14,099 bases of DNA from an uncultured Rhodopirellula sp. (GCA_913061385.1 CAJXTM010000016.1:1-14099); one strand, 5' to 3'; positions 1 through 7,552 are shown, counted from the first letter of the stretch. The notes: generated from the letters alone by a model not told the origin. Made by a program: numbers and translations.

Positions 1-48
1 CGAGATCAGCCTCGGTCTCGTGGGCTCGGAGATGTGTATAAGAGACAG
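1..48 (+). other. Sequencing adapter (Nextera i7 side), not genomic
   Basis: Bases 30-48 are the 19-base Tn5 mosaic end used in Nextera tagmentation. Bases 15-29 are the Nextera read-2 primer segment, bases 7-14 (CAGCCTCG) match the index I recall as N710, and bases 1-6 are the end of the P7 side. The same 48 bases occur reverse-complemented at 14052-14099. Genuine sequence starts at base 49. This is library-construction residue left at the contig end and has no biological function here. Confidence 0.98.
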
Positions 49-129
49 GTACCTGTTTGCGATCTAGACCGTGTTGGATTCTAGGAGCATTGATCCACGG
101 CAATTGCTGGGATAGCCGCGGCTACCTAT

Positions 130-164
130 AAAAAAGCCAGCCCCGCTAATGCGAGACTGGCTTT
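130..164 (-). terminator. Rho-independent terminator of rpsA
   Basis: Read on the minus strand, AAAGCCAG (164-157) pairs perfectly with CTGGCTTT (140-133) around a 16-base loop. The T-rich end of the stem runs on into a T tract (135-130). It begins 30 bases after the rpsA stop codon. Stem, loop and U-tract all fit a classical intrinsic terminator, and the orientation fits rpsA. Confidence 0.85.
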
Positions 165-194
165 GAATTTTCATTAGATTTCGAATGAGCTAGC

Positions 195-1988
195 TCATTC
201 GCTGGTTGGAATCAGAGGTCCGTCGCCAGAGCCTAAGCCACCTTTCAGGTCACCATCGACGCTTGGCAAGCTACCACCCGCTTCTGCGGCTTCTGCTTCT
301 GCGGCAGCACGTTCCTGCTCCTCACCCCAGTCAACTCTCTTCAGCGACAGTCCGATTTTACGTTCGTCGGTGTCAACGCGAAGAACTTTCACTTCCAGTT
401 CCTGGCCAACTTTGACGACTTCTTCGGGGTCTTCGACCTTGTGCTCGGCCAGTTCGCTGATGTGCAGCAAGCCTTCCAGGCCGTCTTCCAGTCCGATAAA
501 CACACCAAAGTTGGTGATCTTGGTGACGGAACCTTTGACGAGTTGCCCAGGCTGATACTTGTCAGGAATGTCACCATCCCACGGATCGTTATCGAGTTGC
601 TTGAGACCCAATGCGATGCGGCGTCGTGATTCATCGACGCTGAGCACGCGGCACTTGATTTCCTGACCTTTCTCTAGCAATTCGCTGGGGTGGCCAATCT
701 TGCGTGTCCAAGACATGTCGCTGACGTGCAGCAAACCATCGATTCCTTCTTCCAATTCGATGAAAGCACCGTAATTGGTGAGGTTTCGCACCTTTCCGTT
801 GACATCCTGACCCTCTGGATAACGATCGATAACCTCGTCCCATGGGTTCTTTTGGGTCTGTTTCATGCCCAGAGACAATTGCTGACCCTCGGGATCAACA
901 CCCAGAATCTTGACGTCGATCTCGTCACCAATATTGACCAGTTCGCTTGGGTGATTGACTCGCTTTGTCCAGCTCATCTCACTGATGTGAACCAAGCCTT
1001 CGATGCCTGGCTCAAGTTTGACGAACGCACCGTAGCTCATCACATTGACGACTTCGCCTTTGTGATCGGAGCTGACAGGGTACTTGGACTCGATATTTTC
1101 CCAAGGGTTGCGATCTTTCTGCTTCAAACCGAGCGCGATCTTCTGCTTTTCGCGGTCGATGTGAAGCACTTTGACTTCGATTTCCTGGTCGATTGAGACC
1201 ATTTCGGTTGGGTGTCCGATTCGCTCCCATGCCATGTCGGTAATGTGCAGCAAGCCATCGATGCCGCCGAGGTCGACGAATGCACCAAAGTCGGCGATGT
1301 TTTTGACAATACCTTTGCGGATTTGACCGACTTCCAGTTCCTTCATCAGGTAAGCACGATCTTCTTCGCGCTGACGTTCGATGAGCGAACGACGACTGAT
1401 GACGATGTTTCGACGGGTATCGTCGATTTTCAGCACTTCGGCTTGGATCACACGGCCAATGAAATCGCCGATGTCGCCTGGACGACGAATATCGACCTGA
1501 CTTCCCGGCAGAAACACGTTGACGCCGATATCGACCAGCAAACCACCTTTGATTTTTCGGATGACCGTACCGGTGACCACTTGGCCCTCGCTGATCTCTC
1601 CGATGATTTTTTCCCACTCGATGATCTTTTCGGCTTTGCTTTTGCTCAGCGAGATCATTCCGTAGGGGTCATCCGCGGCCCCAAGCTCGTCCTCCATCTC
1701 TTCGATCAGGACTTTAACCGTCGTGCCGACGGTCGGTTGTTCTTCTTCAGGACCCCATTCGTTGAGGCTGACGGTACCTTCACTTTTGAAACCAACGTCG
1801 ATCAAAGCCCATTCATCGTTGACTTCGACAATCCGACCATCGACGATTTCGCCTTGGGCGTAGTCTTGCTGATCCTGTTCCAGCCAGTCCAACAACCACT
1901 CGTCTGCTTCTTCTTCTGGGGCCAAAACTGCCAGTTCGTTGACGATGTCTTCGTCGTCTAGGCTGCGGATGAGGTTGCGATTAACCAT
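195..1988 (-). CDS. rpsA: 30S ribosomal protein S1
   Basis: This 597-residue protein binds mRNA on the small ribosomal subunit and helps load leaders that lack a strong Shine-Dalgarno sequence. Six S1 (OB-fold) domains lie in tandem at roughly residues 44-117, 134-201, 219-291, 305-377, 391-464 and 479-551. Domains 3-6 are the canonical RNA-binding repeats, each with a G-x-F/Y-G-x-F/V core followed by GLLHI or GLVHIS. Domains 1 and 2 are more divergent, as expected for the ribosome-docking part of S1. The N-terminus is acidic (DDED, PEEEADE) and the tail from about 558 is Ala/Glu- then Gly-rich and probably disordered. Length and domain count match full-length bacterial S1. The ATG at 1988 has only weak purine-rich sequence upstream. 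The gene is monocistronic here, ends at its own terminator, and is divergent from rpiB. Identification is secure. Confidence 0.97.
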   Translation of the reverse strand: MVNRNLIRSLDDEDIVNELAVLAPEEEADEWLLDWLEQDQQDYAQGEIVDGRIVEVNDEWALIDVGFKSEGTVSLNEWGPEEEQPTVGTTVKVLIEEMEDELGAADDPYGMISLSKSKAEKIIEWEKIIGEISEGQVVTGTVIRKIKGGLLVDIGVNVFLPGSQVDIRRPGDIGDFIGRVIQAEVLKIDDTRRNIVISRRSLIERQREEDRAYLMKELEVGQIRKGIVKNIADFGAFVDLGGIDGLLHITDMAWERIGHPTEMVSIDQEIEVKVLHIDREKQKIALGLKQKDRNPWENIESKYPVSSDHKGEVVNVMSYGAFVKLEPGIEGLVHISEMSWTKRVNHPSELVNIGDEIDVKILGVDPEGQQLSLGMKQTQKNPWDEVIDRYPEGQDVNGKVRNLTNYGAFIELEEGIDGLLHVSDMSWTRKIGHPSELLEKGQEIKCRVLSVDESRRRIALGLKQLDNDPWDGDIPDKYQPGQLVKGSVTKITNFGVFIGLEDGLEGLLHISELAEHKVEDPEEVVKVGQELEVKVLRVDTDERKIGLSLKRVDWGEEQERAAAEAEAAEAGGSLPSVDGDLKGGLGSGDGPLIPTSE

Positions 1989-2070
1989 GTATTTTTCCAG
2001 AGGTGAGCGGAGCTGACTGACGACCCAGTCGCTCGACGTCTCGGGGGTTAGTGTAGGAAACGGTCGTCTT

Positions 2071-2091
2071 CGCGCAACCCAATGCTGCGCG
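2071..2091. promoter_or_regulatory. Short hairpin in the rpsA upstream region
   Basis: CGCGCA (2071-2076) and TGCGCG (2086-2091) form a 6-bp GC-rich stem around a 9-base loop, about 80 bases upstream of the rpsA start. It could be part of a structured rpsA leader, since S1 is translationally autoregulated in some bacteria. The stem is short and the role is inference only. Confidence 0.25.
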
Positions 2092-2262
2092 CGTAGCTCG
2101 GTAACGTATCAAAGGCCAAAAATCGTCACAACAGCTAAGTCACTAGTTTGCTGGCATTTATTGGCCTTGGCTGCTTCAGTTCCTGCTGCCCATGGCCGGA
2201 ATTTCGCCATTTCGAATAGGCTAATGGAGACTTCATTGGCGGGCTAAGGTCCCTGCCTCAAG

Positions 2263-2282
2263 CCAGAGATTACGTACTCTGG
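2263..2282. promoter_or_regulatory. Inverted repeat around a TACGTA palindrome
   Basis: CCAGAG (2263-2268) is repeated inverted as CTCTGG (2277-2282), and the spacer contains the self-complementary TACGTA (2271-2276). Dyads of this type can be operators. It lies about 275 bp upstream of the rpsA start and about 455 bp upstream of the rpiB start. There is no direct evidence of function. Confidence 0.2.
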
Positions 2283-2498
2283 TGGCCGAAATAAGTGTTC
2301 TGGTCGAAGCTGCAATCGTGGTGAAGCAGGGGAGCAGCCTTCTGGGCTTCGTTAGAAATCATCCTATCTGTTACTCACCGCAGGCTTGGCTATTTAGAGC
2401 TTATCGATCCAGAGCAGCATGTCATTGCGGAAAACTGGTTCGGAAATGGGATTTCGAGATCCTAAATCGACTCAATGGTCGTTGGCTGGTGGGAACTA

Positions 2499-2545
2499 TG
2501 AAACAACGTTTGGATGAAACAACGTTTGGATGAAACAACGTTTGG
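2499..2545. repeat. Three tandem copies of a 16-bp unit
   Basis: The unit TGAAACAACGTTTGGA occurs at 2499-2514 and 2515-2530 without change, and again at 2531-2545 with its last base altered. There are no spacers. Each unit holds the palindrome AACGTT. It lies about 190 bp upstream of rpiB in non-coding DNA. Either a slippage-prone microsatellite or an array of binding sites (iterons) is possible. Confidence 0.85.
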
Positions 2546-2679
2546 TACGTTGACAGGAGCCACAGTGGCCAAGGAAACAGCTGGATTAGTCCGGTTGTTG
2601 GCGTGATTTTACGATGCACGGCGGAGTCTCAAAGCATCTGCAAACTCTCTGTTTGTCCCCCGGGGTGCAGATGGGGCGC

Positions 2680-2707
2680 GGAAACGTCACAATCACAGGA
2701 CGTTTCC
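2680..2707. promoter_or_regulatory. Perfect 9-bp inverted repeat just upstream of rpiB
   Basis: GGAAACGTC (2680-2688) is followed after 10 bases by its exact inverse GACGTTTCC (2699-2707). The 3' arm ends 30 bases before the rpiB ATG. No T-run follows, so it is not an intrinsic terminator. It could be an operator dyad, or a hairpin in the rpiB leader that limits access to the ribosome binding region. Its presence supports the ATG at 2738 as the real start, because an upstream start would place it inside the coding sequence. Confidence 0.45.
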
Positions 2708-2737
2708 CCGACCTTTCCGCTCTCTTCTCAGCAAGTC

Positions 2738-3217
2738 ATGTCCGGATCAACTTCTCTGCGAATTGCACTCGGTGGTGATCACGCAGGATTCCCACTCAAA
2801 CTGGCTGTTGCCGAGCGGCTCAATGGATTGGCAGCCTTGCTGACTGATTGTGGTACGAACAGTAGTGACAGCTGTGACTATCCCGACTTTGCCGTCGCGG
2901 TTGCCAGAGAAATTATCGAGGGACGGGCAGATCGTGGAATTGTGGTTTGTGGCAGCGGCGTGGGGGTCAGTGTGGCCGCGAACAAGATTCCTGGCATTCG
3001 TGCTGCAGTTTGTCACGATACCTATTCGGCCCATCAGGGTGTTGAACACGATGACATGAATGTCCTGTGCATCGGGGGACGGATCATTGGCTCGGAACTG
3101 GCATTCGAAATTATCGACTCGTTCCTGAGAGCTCGCTATGTGCCACAGGATCGCCATGCAAGGCGACTCGCTAAGGTTTTGCAGATCGAGCAAAATGGAC
3201 TTGGTACGCTCGATTGA
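2738..3217 (+). CDS. rpiB: Ribose/allose 5-phosphate isomerase B (RpiB/LacAB family)
   Basis: The protein interconverts ribose 5-phosphate and ribulose 5-phosphate in the cytosol (non-oxidative pentose phosphate pathway); relatives act on allose or galactose 6-phosphate. At 159 residues it is the usual family length of about 150. Visible motifs are the phosphate-binding GGDHAG (12-17), YPDF (48-51), the catalytic loop CGSGVGVSVAANK with the probable catalytic Cys71, CHDTYSA (92-98), and EHDDMNVL with His104 aligning with the ring-opening histidine of E. coli RpiB. The C-terminus keeps the usual RH..R...I-EQ pattern. The frame stays open back to 2603, but those 45 extra residues are unlike the family and cover the inverted repeat, so I chose the ATG at 2738. 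No clear Shine-Dalgarno is seen. It is divergent from rpsA and convergent with aroC. Confidence 0.93.
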   Translation: MSGSTSLRIALGGDHAGFPLKLAVAERLNGLAALLTDCGTNSSDSCDYPDFAVAVAREIIEGRADRGIVVCGSGVGVSVAANKIPGIRAAVCHDTYSAHQGVEHDDMNVLCIGGRIIGSELAFEIIDSFLRARYVPQDRHARRLAKVLQIEQNGLGTLD

Positions 3218-3291
3218 ATAACCGGATCGATTCAGCGTTGAGCTGTTCCATTTTCAGCAGCACACTGAAATCCAAGGCACTCAGTGATGCT

Positions 3292-3324
3292 AAGTACCTT
3301 TCTTCCCGACCATCAAAGGTATTT
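3292..3324 (+). terminator. Possible terminator between convergent rpiB and aroC
   Basis: AAGTACCTTT (3292-3301) pairs with AAAGGTATTT (3315-3324), with one G-T wobble, around a 13-base loop. The 3' arm lies in a short T-run and overlaps the aroC stop codon (3324-3326 on the minus strand). The stem is AT-rich and therefore weak. A second 6-bp hairpin, TTTCAG/CTGAAA (3252-3270), lies closer to the rpiB stop but has no T-run. Either could help end rpiB transcription. Confidence 0.35.
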
Positions 3325-4574
3325 TAGAAAAGCTCGGGTGCTTCAATCTTGATTCGCTGCGTCTGCTGAGACAGTGCGGCATTCATGATTTCAATAGCAG
3401 CCCGAGATTCGAGTGTTACTCCGGCTCGAACACCAACGCATGGATCGTGGCGACCCTTGGCCAGTTCAAACTCAATCTCGCTGAGGTTTTTTTGAACAGA
3501 TTGTTGTGGTGAGTTGATGGTAGAAGTTGGTTTGAACGCCACACGGCACACGACCGGCATTCCCGTAGTGATTCCTCCCAGCAGTCCTCCATGGGAGTTG
3601 CTTGTATACCCATGACCACGTATCGGGTCATTGTTTTCGCTTCCCAATCGCTCAATCACTTTGGATCCAGCACCAATTTCGCAAGCTTGAACGGCGTTCA
3701 ATCCTCCCAGTGTGCCCATCAGTCTGGATTTCAGGCTTTGGTACAACGGGTCGCCCAGAAGAGGAGGCACGTTGAGTGCAACGACTTCAACGGCAGCTCC
3801 GAGAGAATCCCCTGCTTTTCGGGTTGTTTTAATCAGTTCGCCAGCTGCCGCTGCGAAATCTGCATCGAGTGAGTGGATCTCAGAAGCCTCCATTCGTTGG
3901 ATTGCTTCCTGAATTGTCTCGGGGGCAATGGTGGCTGAACCCGCTTGAGCAATCACTTTCTCGAAGTGCTCTGCCAGAGAGTTTGATGAACGCAGTGATC
4001 CTACCTGCGAGATGGAAGAGAGAATGATCGTTCCAAACTGCTCTTCAAGAAACATTCTTGCGATCGAACCACCAATGACATCGCTGATTGTCGAGCGGTA
4101 ACTTGATCGGCCTCCACCTCTCACATCGACAAACCCTGATGATTTGTGGAACTTCACCAAATCAGTGTGCCCTGGTCTGACCTCGCCTGTTTGACCGCTG
4201 AATTGGGTGTAGTCACCCGATTTCTTCGATGTGGATAAGACAATTGCCGAAATTGGCTCGCCCGTTGTGAAACCGTCTTCGTAACCTTCGGTCTCGTAGG
4301 TGTGGTTTTCGACTTCGACGGATAGTTTTGATCCAGCGAGTAGCTGCTCGTGATCTTCACGGTAGAGACCGGAAAGAAAGATAACCTTGTCTTTTTCATT
4401 CCTCGGGGTGCCGTGTCGATTTCCGCCCGGGCGGCGACGGTCCAAATAACGTTGAACATCGATTCGGCGAATCAGCTGACCAGCAGGGCACCCGAAAACG
4501 ATGGTCGTTACCGCTGGGCCGTGTGATTCGCCAGCACCAGCCACGCTGTAGATGGGGCCGCCCAGAATTTCCAT
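3324..4574 (-). CDS. aroC: Chorismate synthase
   Basis: This enzyme makes chorismate from 5-enolpyruvylshikimate 3-phosphate with reduced FMN, the last step of the shikimate pathway, in the cytosol. At 416 residues it is slightly longer than the common 350-390. Signature motifs are GESHG (15-19, with active-site His18), RRRPGGNRHGTPR (46-58), TTGEPI (103-108), RPGHTD (133-138, with the second active-site His136), GGGRSSYRST (153-162), SNSHGGLLGGITTG (325-338), KPTSTI (348-353) and GRHDPC (374-379). Several are altered: the usual SSARET is SSYRST, and the conserved segment after GRHDPC (normally CVVPRAVPVVEAM) is replaced by unrelated sequence from 380 on. Catalytic histidines and the Asp of RHDPC remain, so I expect an active but divergent enzyme. 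The ATG at 4574 places GESHG at the usual distance from the N-terminus. Confidence 0.93.
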   Translation of the reverse strand: MEILGGPIYSVAGAGESHGPAVTTIVFGCPAGQLIRRIDVQRYLDRRRPGGNRHGTPRNEKDKVIFLSGLYREDHEQLLAGSKLSVEVENHTYETEGYEDGFTTGEPISAIVLSTSKKSGDYTQFSGQTGEVRPGHTDLVKFHKSSGFVDVRGGGRSSYRSTISDVIGGSIARMFLEEQFGTIILSSISQVGSLRSSNSLAEHFEKVIAQAGSATIAPETIQEAIQRMEASEIHSLDADFAAAAGELIKTTRKAGDSLGAAVEVVALNVPPLLGDPLYQSLKSRLMGTLGGLNAVQACEIGAGSKVIERLGSENNDPIRGHGYTSNSHGGLLGGITTGMPVVCRVAFKPTSTINSPQQSVQKNLSEIEFELAKGRHDPCVGVRAGVTLESRAAIEIMNAALSQQTQRIKIEAPELF

Positions 4575-5016
4575 TAATCAGATATCCCATAGTGGATTTA
4601 AGTAAACTCAGCGACCAGCATAACGTGGAACGTTTTTTTGATGTAGATGCTCTGCTGTGACTGGACGGCGTGGGCAGAGTTCCTCTTCACCATGTGTCCG
4701 GTGCAGGAAGTTGGTCAGTTCTCTTCAAAAGCTGTTTCGCGATCCATATTGTGAAGTTCGTTAGATTAGACGCTGTGGGCGATCTTCCAGCCGGGTTTAC
4801 GGGCGGAATACGCTCAATTCGGGGTAAAGGGTACCTTAGTGAGGCCTAGGGATCGGGTAAAACTACGGTTGAAGTTCCGTTCTTAGTGATCTGACTGCAC
4901 GACTTTGTGCCAACCACCTGTTTGAATTTGTTGCCGTATTTCTGGTAACACAAAGTGTTGGGAGTTAGTCACTGCGGGATGCCTGTTTCCTCCATTTTCA
5001 TGTTTTGAATCGTGCC
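4575..5016. other. Non-coding divergent region between aroC and the CxxCH/QW-repeat gene
   Basis: This 442-bp stretch must hold the promoters of aroC (minus) and the secreted-protein gene (plus). I see no credible coding frame and no RNA gene. A small dyad, AACAC-AAA-GTGTT (4947-4959), lies about 57 bases upstream of the chosen ATG and could be an operator. No convincing -35/-10 pair can be assigned on either strand. Confidence 0.5.
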
Positions 5017-6069
5017 ATGCACAAGCTCAATTTCTTATCGGTCTCGGGGATTATTGCTCTGGCATCTCTGGTGGCGTACAGTTCAGGTGGTCTAGCTGCA
5101 GAGGAACCTCAAATCCTGCAGGTCAGCGGCGAGGAGGCTATCGCACCTGATTATTCACATCAGCGAGCTGTGGACTTTCTAGATCGCACTTCAATGGCGT
5201 GGACAAAGAAATACAAGTGCTTCACTTGCCACACCAATTTTGCTCACCTCATTGCGGTTTCAGAGCTTAAGGAACGACCAGAGTACTTTCAGGAAGTTCG
5301 AAGTGAACTAGATACTCTCGTTCATAAACGCTGGCCAGAGAAAGGCCCGAGATGGGATTCCGAAGTGGTGATGGCGGCCATGACCCTGACCGTCGTCGAC
5401 AAAAATCTTGGTAAGCCTTTAAGCCAAAGTGCCAAGATTGCATTGGATAAAATGTGGCAGGTGCAGCAAACCGATGGAGGATTTGATTGGTTGAAATGTG
5501 ACTGGCCACCCATGGAATCTGATGATCAGTACGGCGCCGTCGTAGCTGCGGTCGCTGTGAGTGCTGCCCCTCGAACATACCTGCGACAGAAGCAAGTTCA
5601 GGCTGGCATTAAACGGTTAGAGGCCTATCTGAATCAAAGCAAAAAACAGGAACTGCGATTGCATCATCGTGCGATCCTATTGTGGGCTCAGTCACTCAAG
5701 GCAGGTTGGCTGACGCAAAAAGAAATCGATTCAACCATTGGCGAATTGACTGCACTGCAGAGACCCGATGGTGGTTGGAATACTCCCTCACTCGGTAAGT
5801 GGGACAGGGAGGATGGGGGTGTCCCCGACGTGACGACCAGCGATGGCTACGGAACGGGCTTTGCCGTCTTGATGCTCATCAAAGCAGGCATGGATCGAGA
5901 TGATGTGGTGATCCAAAACGGGCTTTCCTGGCTTAAAAAGAACCAGAGGAAAAGTGGGCGTTGGTACACACGATCGGTCAGTCGAGATAGTCGCCACTTT
6001 CTGACACACGCAGGAACTGCGATGGCCATCATGGCAATACAGGCATCTGCCGAGCATGAAGAAGGCTGA
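5017..6069 (+). CDS. Secreted protein with CxxCH motif and squalene-cyclase-like (QW) repeats
   Basis: The 350-residue product starts with a signal peptide: MHK, then a hydrophobic stretch from about residue 6 to 25, with probable cleavage near GLAA-EEP (26-30). Soon after comes CFTCH (68-72), a CxxCH motif of the kind that binds c-type haem. The rest is alpha-helical with repeats of the prenyltransferase/squalene oxidase fold: QQTDGGFDW (150-158), LQRPDGGWNT (247-256) and NQRKSGRWYT (309-318), each close to the QW motif. The DxDD acid motif of squalene-hopene cyclases is not seen, so catalysis of that reaction is doubtful. The role is unknown; an extracytoplasmic alpha-barrel that may carry haem is the most the sequence supports. 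A TTG at 5005 would add four residues (MNRA), but the ATG at 5017 gives a cleaner signal peptide. The gene stands alone and converges on the membrane-protein gene. Confidence 0.85.
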   Translation: MHKLNFLSVSGIIALASLVAYSSGGLAAEEPQILQVSGEEAIAPDYSHQRAVDFLDRTSMAWTKKYKCFTCHTNFAHLIAVSELKERPEYFQEVRSELDTLVHKRWPEKGPRWDSEVVMAAMTLTVVDKNLGKPLSQSAKIALDKMWQVQQTDGGFDWLKCDWPPMESDDQYGAVVAAVAVSAAPRTYLRQKQVQAGIKRLEAYLNQSKKQELRLHHRAILLWAQSLKAGWLTQKEIDSTIGELTALQRPDGGWNTPSLGKWDREDGGVPDVTTSDGYGTGFAVLMLIKAGMDRDDVVIQNGLSWLKKNQRKSGRWYTRSVSRDSRHFLTHAGTAMAIMAIQASAEHEEG

Positions 6070-6140
6070 GTCTTTCAGGTCTTATCCTTGTTCTGCAGTT
6101 TGTCGTCTCGATCAACCTTGTCCACGAGTTGTGCCGCTGC

Positions 6141-7490
6141 TCACTCTGTCGGTAAATCGATGCCGATATGCTCAAGATGATTCATCACCAATCCGGCCAC
6201 CTGATGATTGAGCGCACTGTCAGAGCTCCATGTCAGTGGCACGTCTCGTTCGGACGATTTGACGACGCAGCTTGTGATGTTGTTTGGAATCAATGGAGTT
6301 GTTGCTTGTATGTTTGCTGCTGGATTGCCGATTCCCACTTCCGTTATCGAATGATTGGAAATCGTAATCGTTTTGTGAATTAACAACGCACCAATCGATC
6401 CACTGATTTTTTCACGGTTCATTTTGATTTTTACTCTGCCCCGAACCAGAAAAATGAGAATGCTCAAAGGTACCAGTCCGACAACAAGCAATAAGAGTGG
6501 AATGAGGGCGAAGAGCAACATGCCAGGATCGGCGAAGAAAAGAATGCCGCATGTGGCCGTCAACGTAATGCCGAACCAGAAAGCACAGAAAACACTAAGA
6601 AACGCAGTGATGATATATGAGATTGGGTGAGTGATTTTGAATCGATAGCTAAATGCCAATGTCTCATTGTTGTTAAGGTCAATGCGAATTGAAGAGTCAC
6701 GCGGTAGTTTGTTCGGCGATATTGAAGGTGGCCGATCTTGGATGACTATATTACGACCTTCGGGGTCCTCTGCCGTGTTTTGTGAACCTGTTTCCCAGTT
6801 CGTACTGGGTTCTGTGAGTGCGTTTTTAATGACATGCGTTTCGTTGCACTGCTCGCATGTAATGTTGCCGTGTCCCCGTGGGAGTTCAGCACTGCAGTTC
6901 GTGCACTGAAAGGACTGACCAGATAATTCATTTCCATAGCTGTTGCGGAGGAAGTGATTGATAGCTCCGGCGAGCCAGCTTTTTTCCTCGTAAGAAAGCC
7001 GTGTGGCAAATTCGGGCTCGCTTTCTAGCTCATCTGCGGATCGAATGCGAATGGCATAAACAAGCGATCCGTTTTGCCGATGAGACTCAACTAGTTTCGC
7101 CAATGAATTCTGGTCTAGTGATACCGTCTCAAATTTCTGACGTTTGAACCAGGTTCGCTGGAGGGCGAATTGGTCAGCTGTCACCGAGATTAAAATTTTG
7201 GTGAAGCGCATCCGCAGCCATCCGTACAGAATCCCAAAACCGACCGCATACGGAATTGAAAAAAGTAGCAGTAAAAATATTTTTGGAGGCGGTTTGCCCC
7301 CTTCCCATAGGTTGTCAGGGACCAGCAGGAAAACAATGCTCACCGGAACGACGATGGCTAGCCAGGCAAGTCCGAAGAGGCCAAGGAATCGGCATCTTGC
7401 TCCACCCGGAGGAATGTTGACGACCAGTTGCTCGTCAGAAGACTCGACTAGTTCAATGCCGACACCGCTAGCGGGTTGGTTGAGATTCAT
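6141..7490 (-). CDS. Unrecognised membrane protein: four transmembrane helices and a central zinc ribbon
   Basis: I do not recognise a named family. The 449-residue protein has helix pairs at about 34-57 and 71-93, and again at about 290-318 and 322-349. Between them is a four-cysteine zinc-ribbon-like motif, CTNC (196-199) and CEQC (212-215), followed by a polar, probably disordered linker (about 222-265). After each helix pair comes a soluble segment rich in beta propensity that ends in a short amphipathic helix (EEKSWLAGAINHFL at 168-181; LNHQVAGLVMNHL at 427-439). The two halves look like copies of one unit, helix pair plus soluble domain, perhaps similar to bacterial PH-like membrane domains. 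There is no signal peptide. The ATG at 7490 is 48 bp downstream of the distal sulfatase stop (7539), on the same strand, so it may share that transcript. Function unknown. Confidence 0.8.
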   Translation of the reverse strand: MNLNQPASGVGIELVESSDEQLVVNIPPGGARCRFLGLFGLAWLAIVVPVSIVFLLVPDNLWEGGKPPPKIFLLLLFSIPYAVGFGILYGWLRMRFTKILISVTADQFALQRTWFKRQKFETVSLDQNSLAKLVESHRQNGSLVYAIRIRSADELESEPEFATRLSYEEKSWLAGAINHFLRNSYGNELSGQSFQCTNCSAELPRGHGNITCEQCNETHVIKNALTEPSTNWETGSQNTAEDPEGRNIVIQDRPPSISPNKLPRDSSIRIDLNNNETLAFSYRFKITHPISYIITAFLSVFCAFWFGITLTATCGILFFADPGMLLFALIPLLLLVVGLVPLSILIFLVRGRVKIKMNREKISGSIGALLIHKTITISNHSITEVGIGNPAANIQATTPLIPNNITSCVVKSSERDVPLTWSSDSALNHQVAGLVMNHLEHIGIDLPTE

Positions 7491-7522
7491 TGGGTGCGCC
7501 GTAGTGTCGGTTTTGGATGCTT

Positions 7523-7552
7523 AGACCGCTTGGTGTGTTTATTGTGCGGTCT
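7523..7552 (-). terminator. Hairpin over the distal stop codon of the sulfatase frame
   Basis: AGACCGC (7523-7529) and GCGGTCT (7546-7552) form a perfect 7-bp GC-rich stem with a 16-base loop. The TAA that ends the sulfatase frame beyond its internal TAG (7539-7541) lies in the loop. No T-run follows on the minus strand, so it is not a classical terminator. It may be a gene-end or mRNA-processing structure. It marks the distal stop, not the TAG, as the natural gene end. Confidence 0.3.

Larger units (their letters stand above)
1989..2737. other. Non-coding divergent region between rpsA and rpiB
   Basis: This 749-bp stretch should hold the promoters and leaders of rpsA (minus) and rpiB (plus). 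I see no convincing gene in it: open frames are short, start with weak codons and encode nothing recognisable. It contains two short hairpins (2071-2091 and 2263-2282), a triple 16-bp tandem repeat (2499-2545) and a strong inverted repeat next to rpiB (2680-2707), each listed separately. A TTGACA hexamer lies at 2550-2555 but has no good -10 partner at the right spacing, so I do not call a promoter. Confidence 0.6.

Noticed and set aside
1212..1961. Long plus-strand open frame of 249 codons, and smaller ones, antisense to rpsA
   Set aside because: They lie entirely inside rpsA in antisense frames and encode low-complexity Asp/Phe-rich sequence that mirrors rpsA codon use.
2282..2533. Plus-strand open frame of 83 codons starting with GTG
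   Set aside because: It has no recognisable motif, a weak start, and runs into the tandem repeat. It is more likely chance.
2499..2545. Small CRISPR array
   Set aside because: The repeat units are directly joined with no spacers, and no cas gene is present.
2603..2737. N-terminal extension of RpiB
   Set aside because: The 45 residues are unlike the family, lie before the canonical N-terminus, and overlap the inverted repeat.
4622..4639. Mini hairpin AACGT-GGA-ACGTT followed by a T-run, as a plus-strand terminator
   Set aside because: The stem is only 5 bp of a palindromic sequence and no plus-strand gene ends upstream of it (aroC is on the minus strand).
5017..6069. Functional squalene-hopene cyclase
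   Set aside because: It is about half the usual length, is secreted, and has no visible DxDD motif. Only QW-like repeats are shared.
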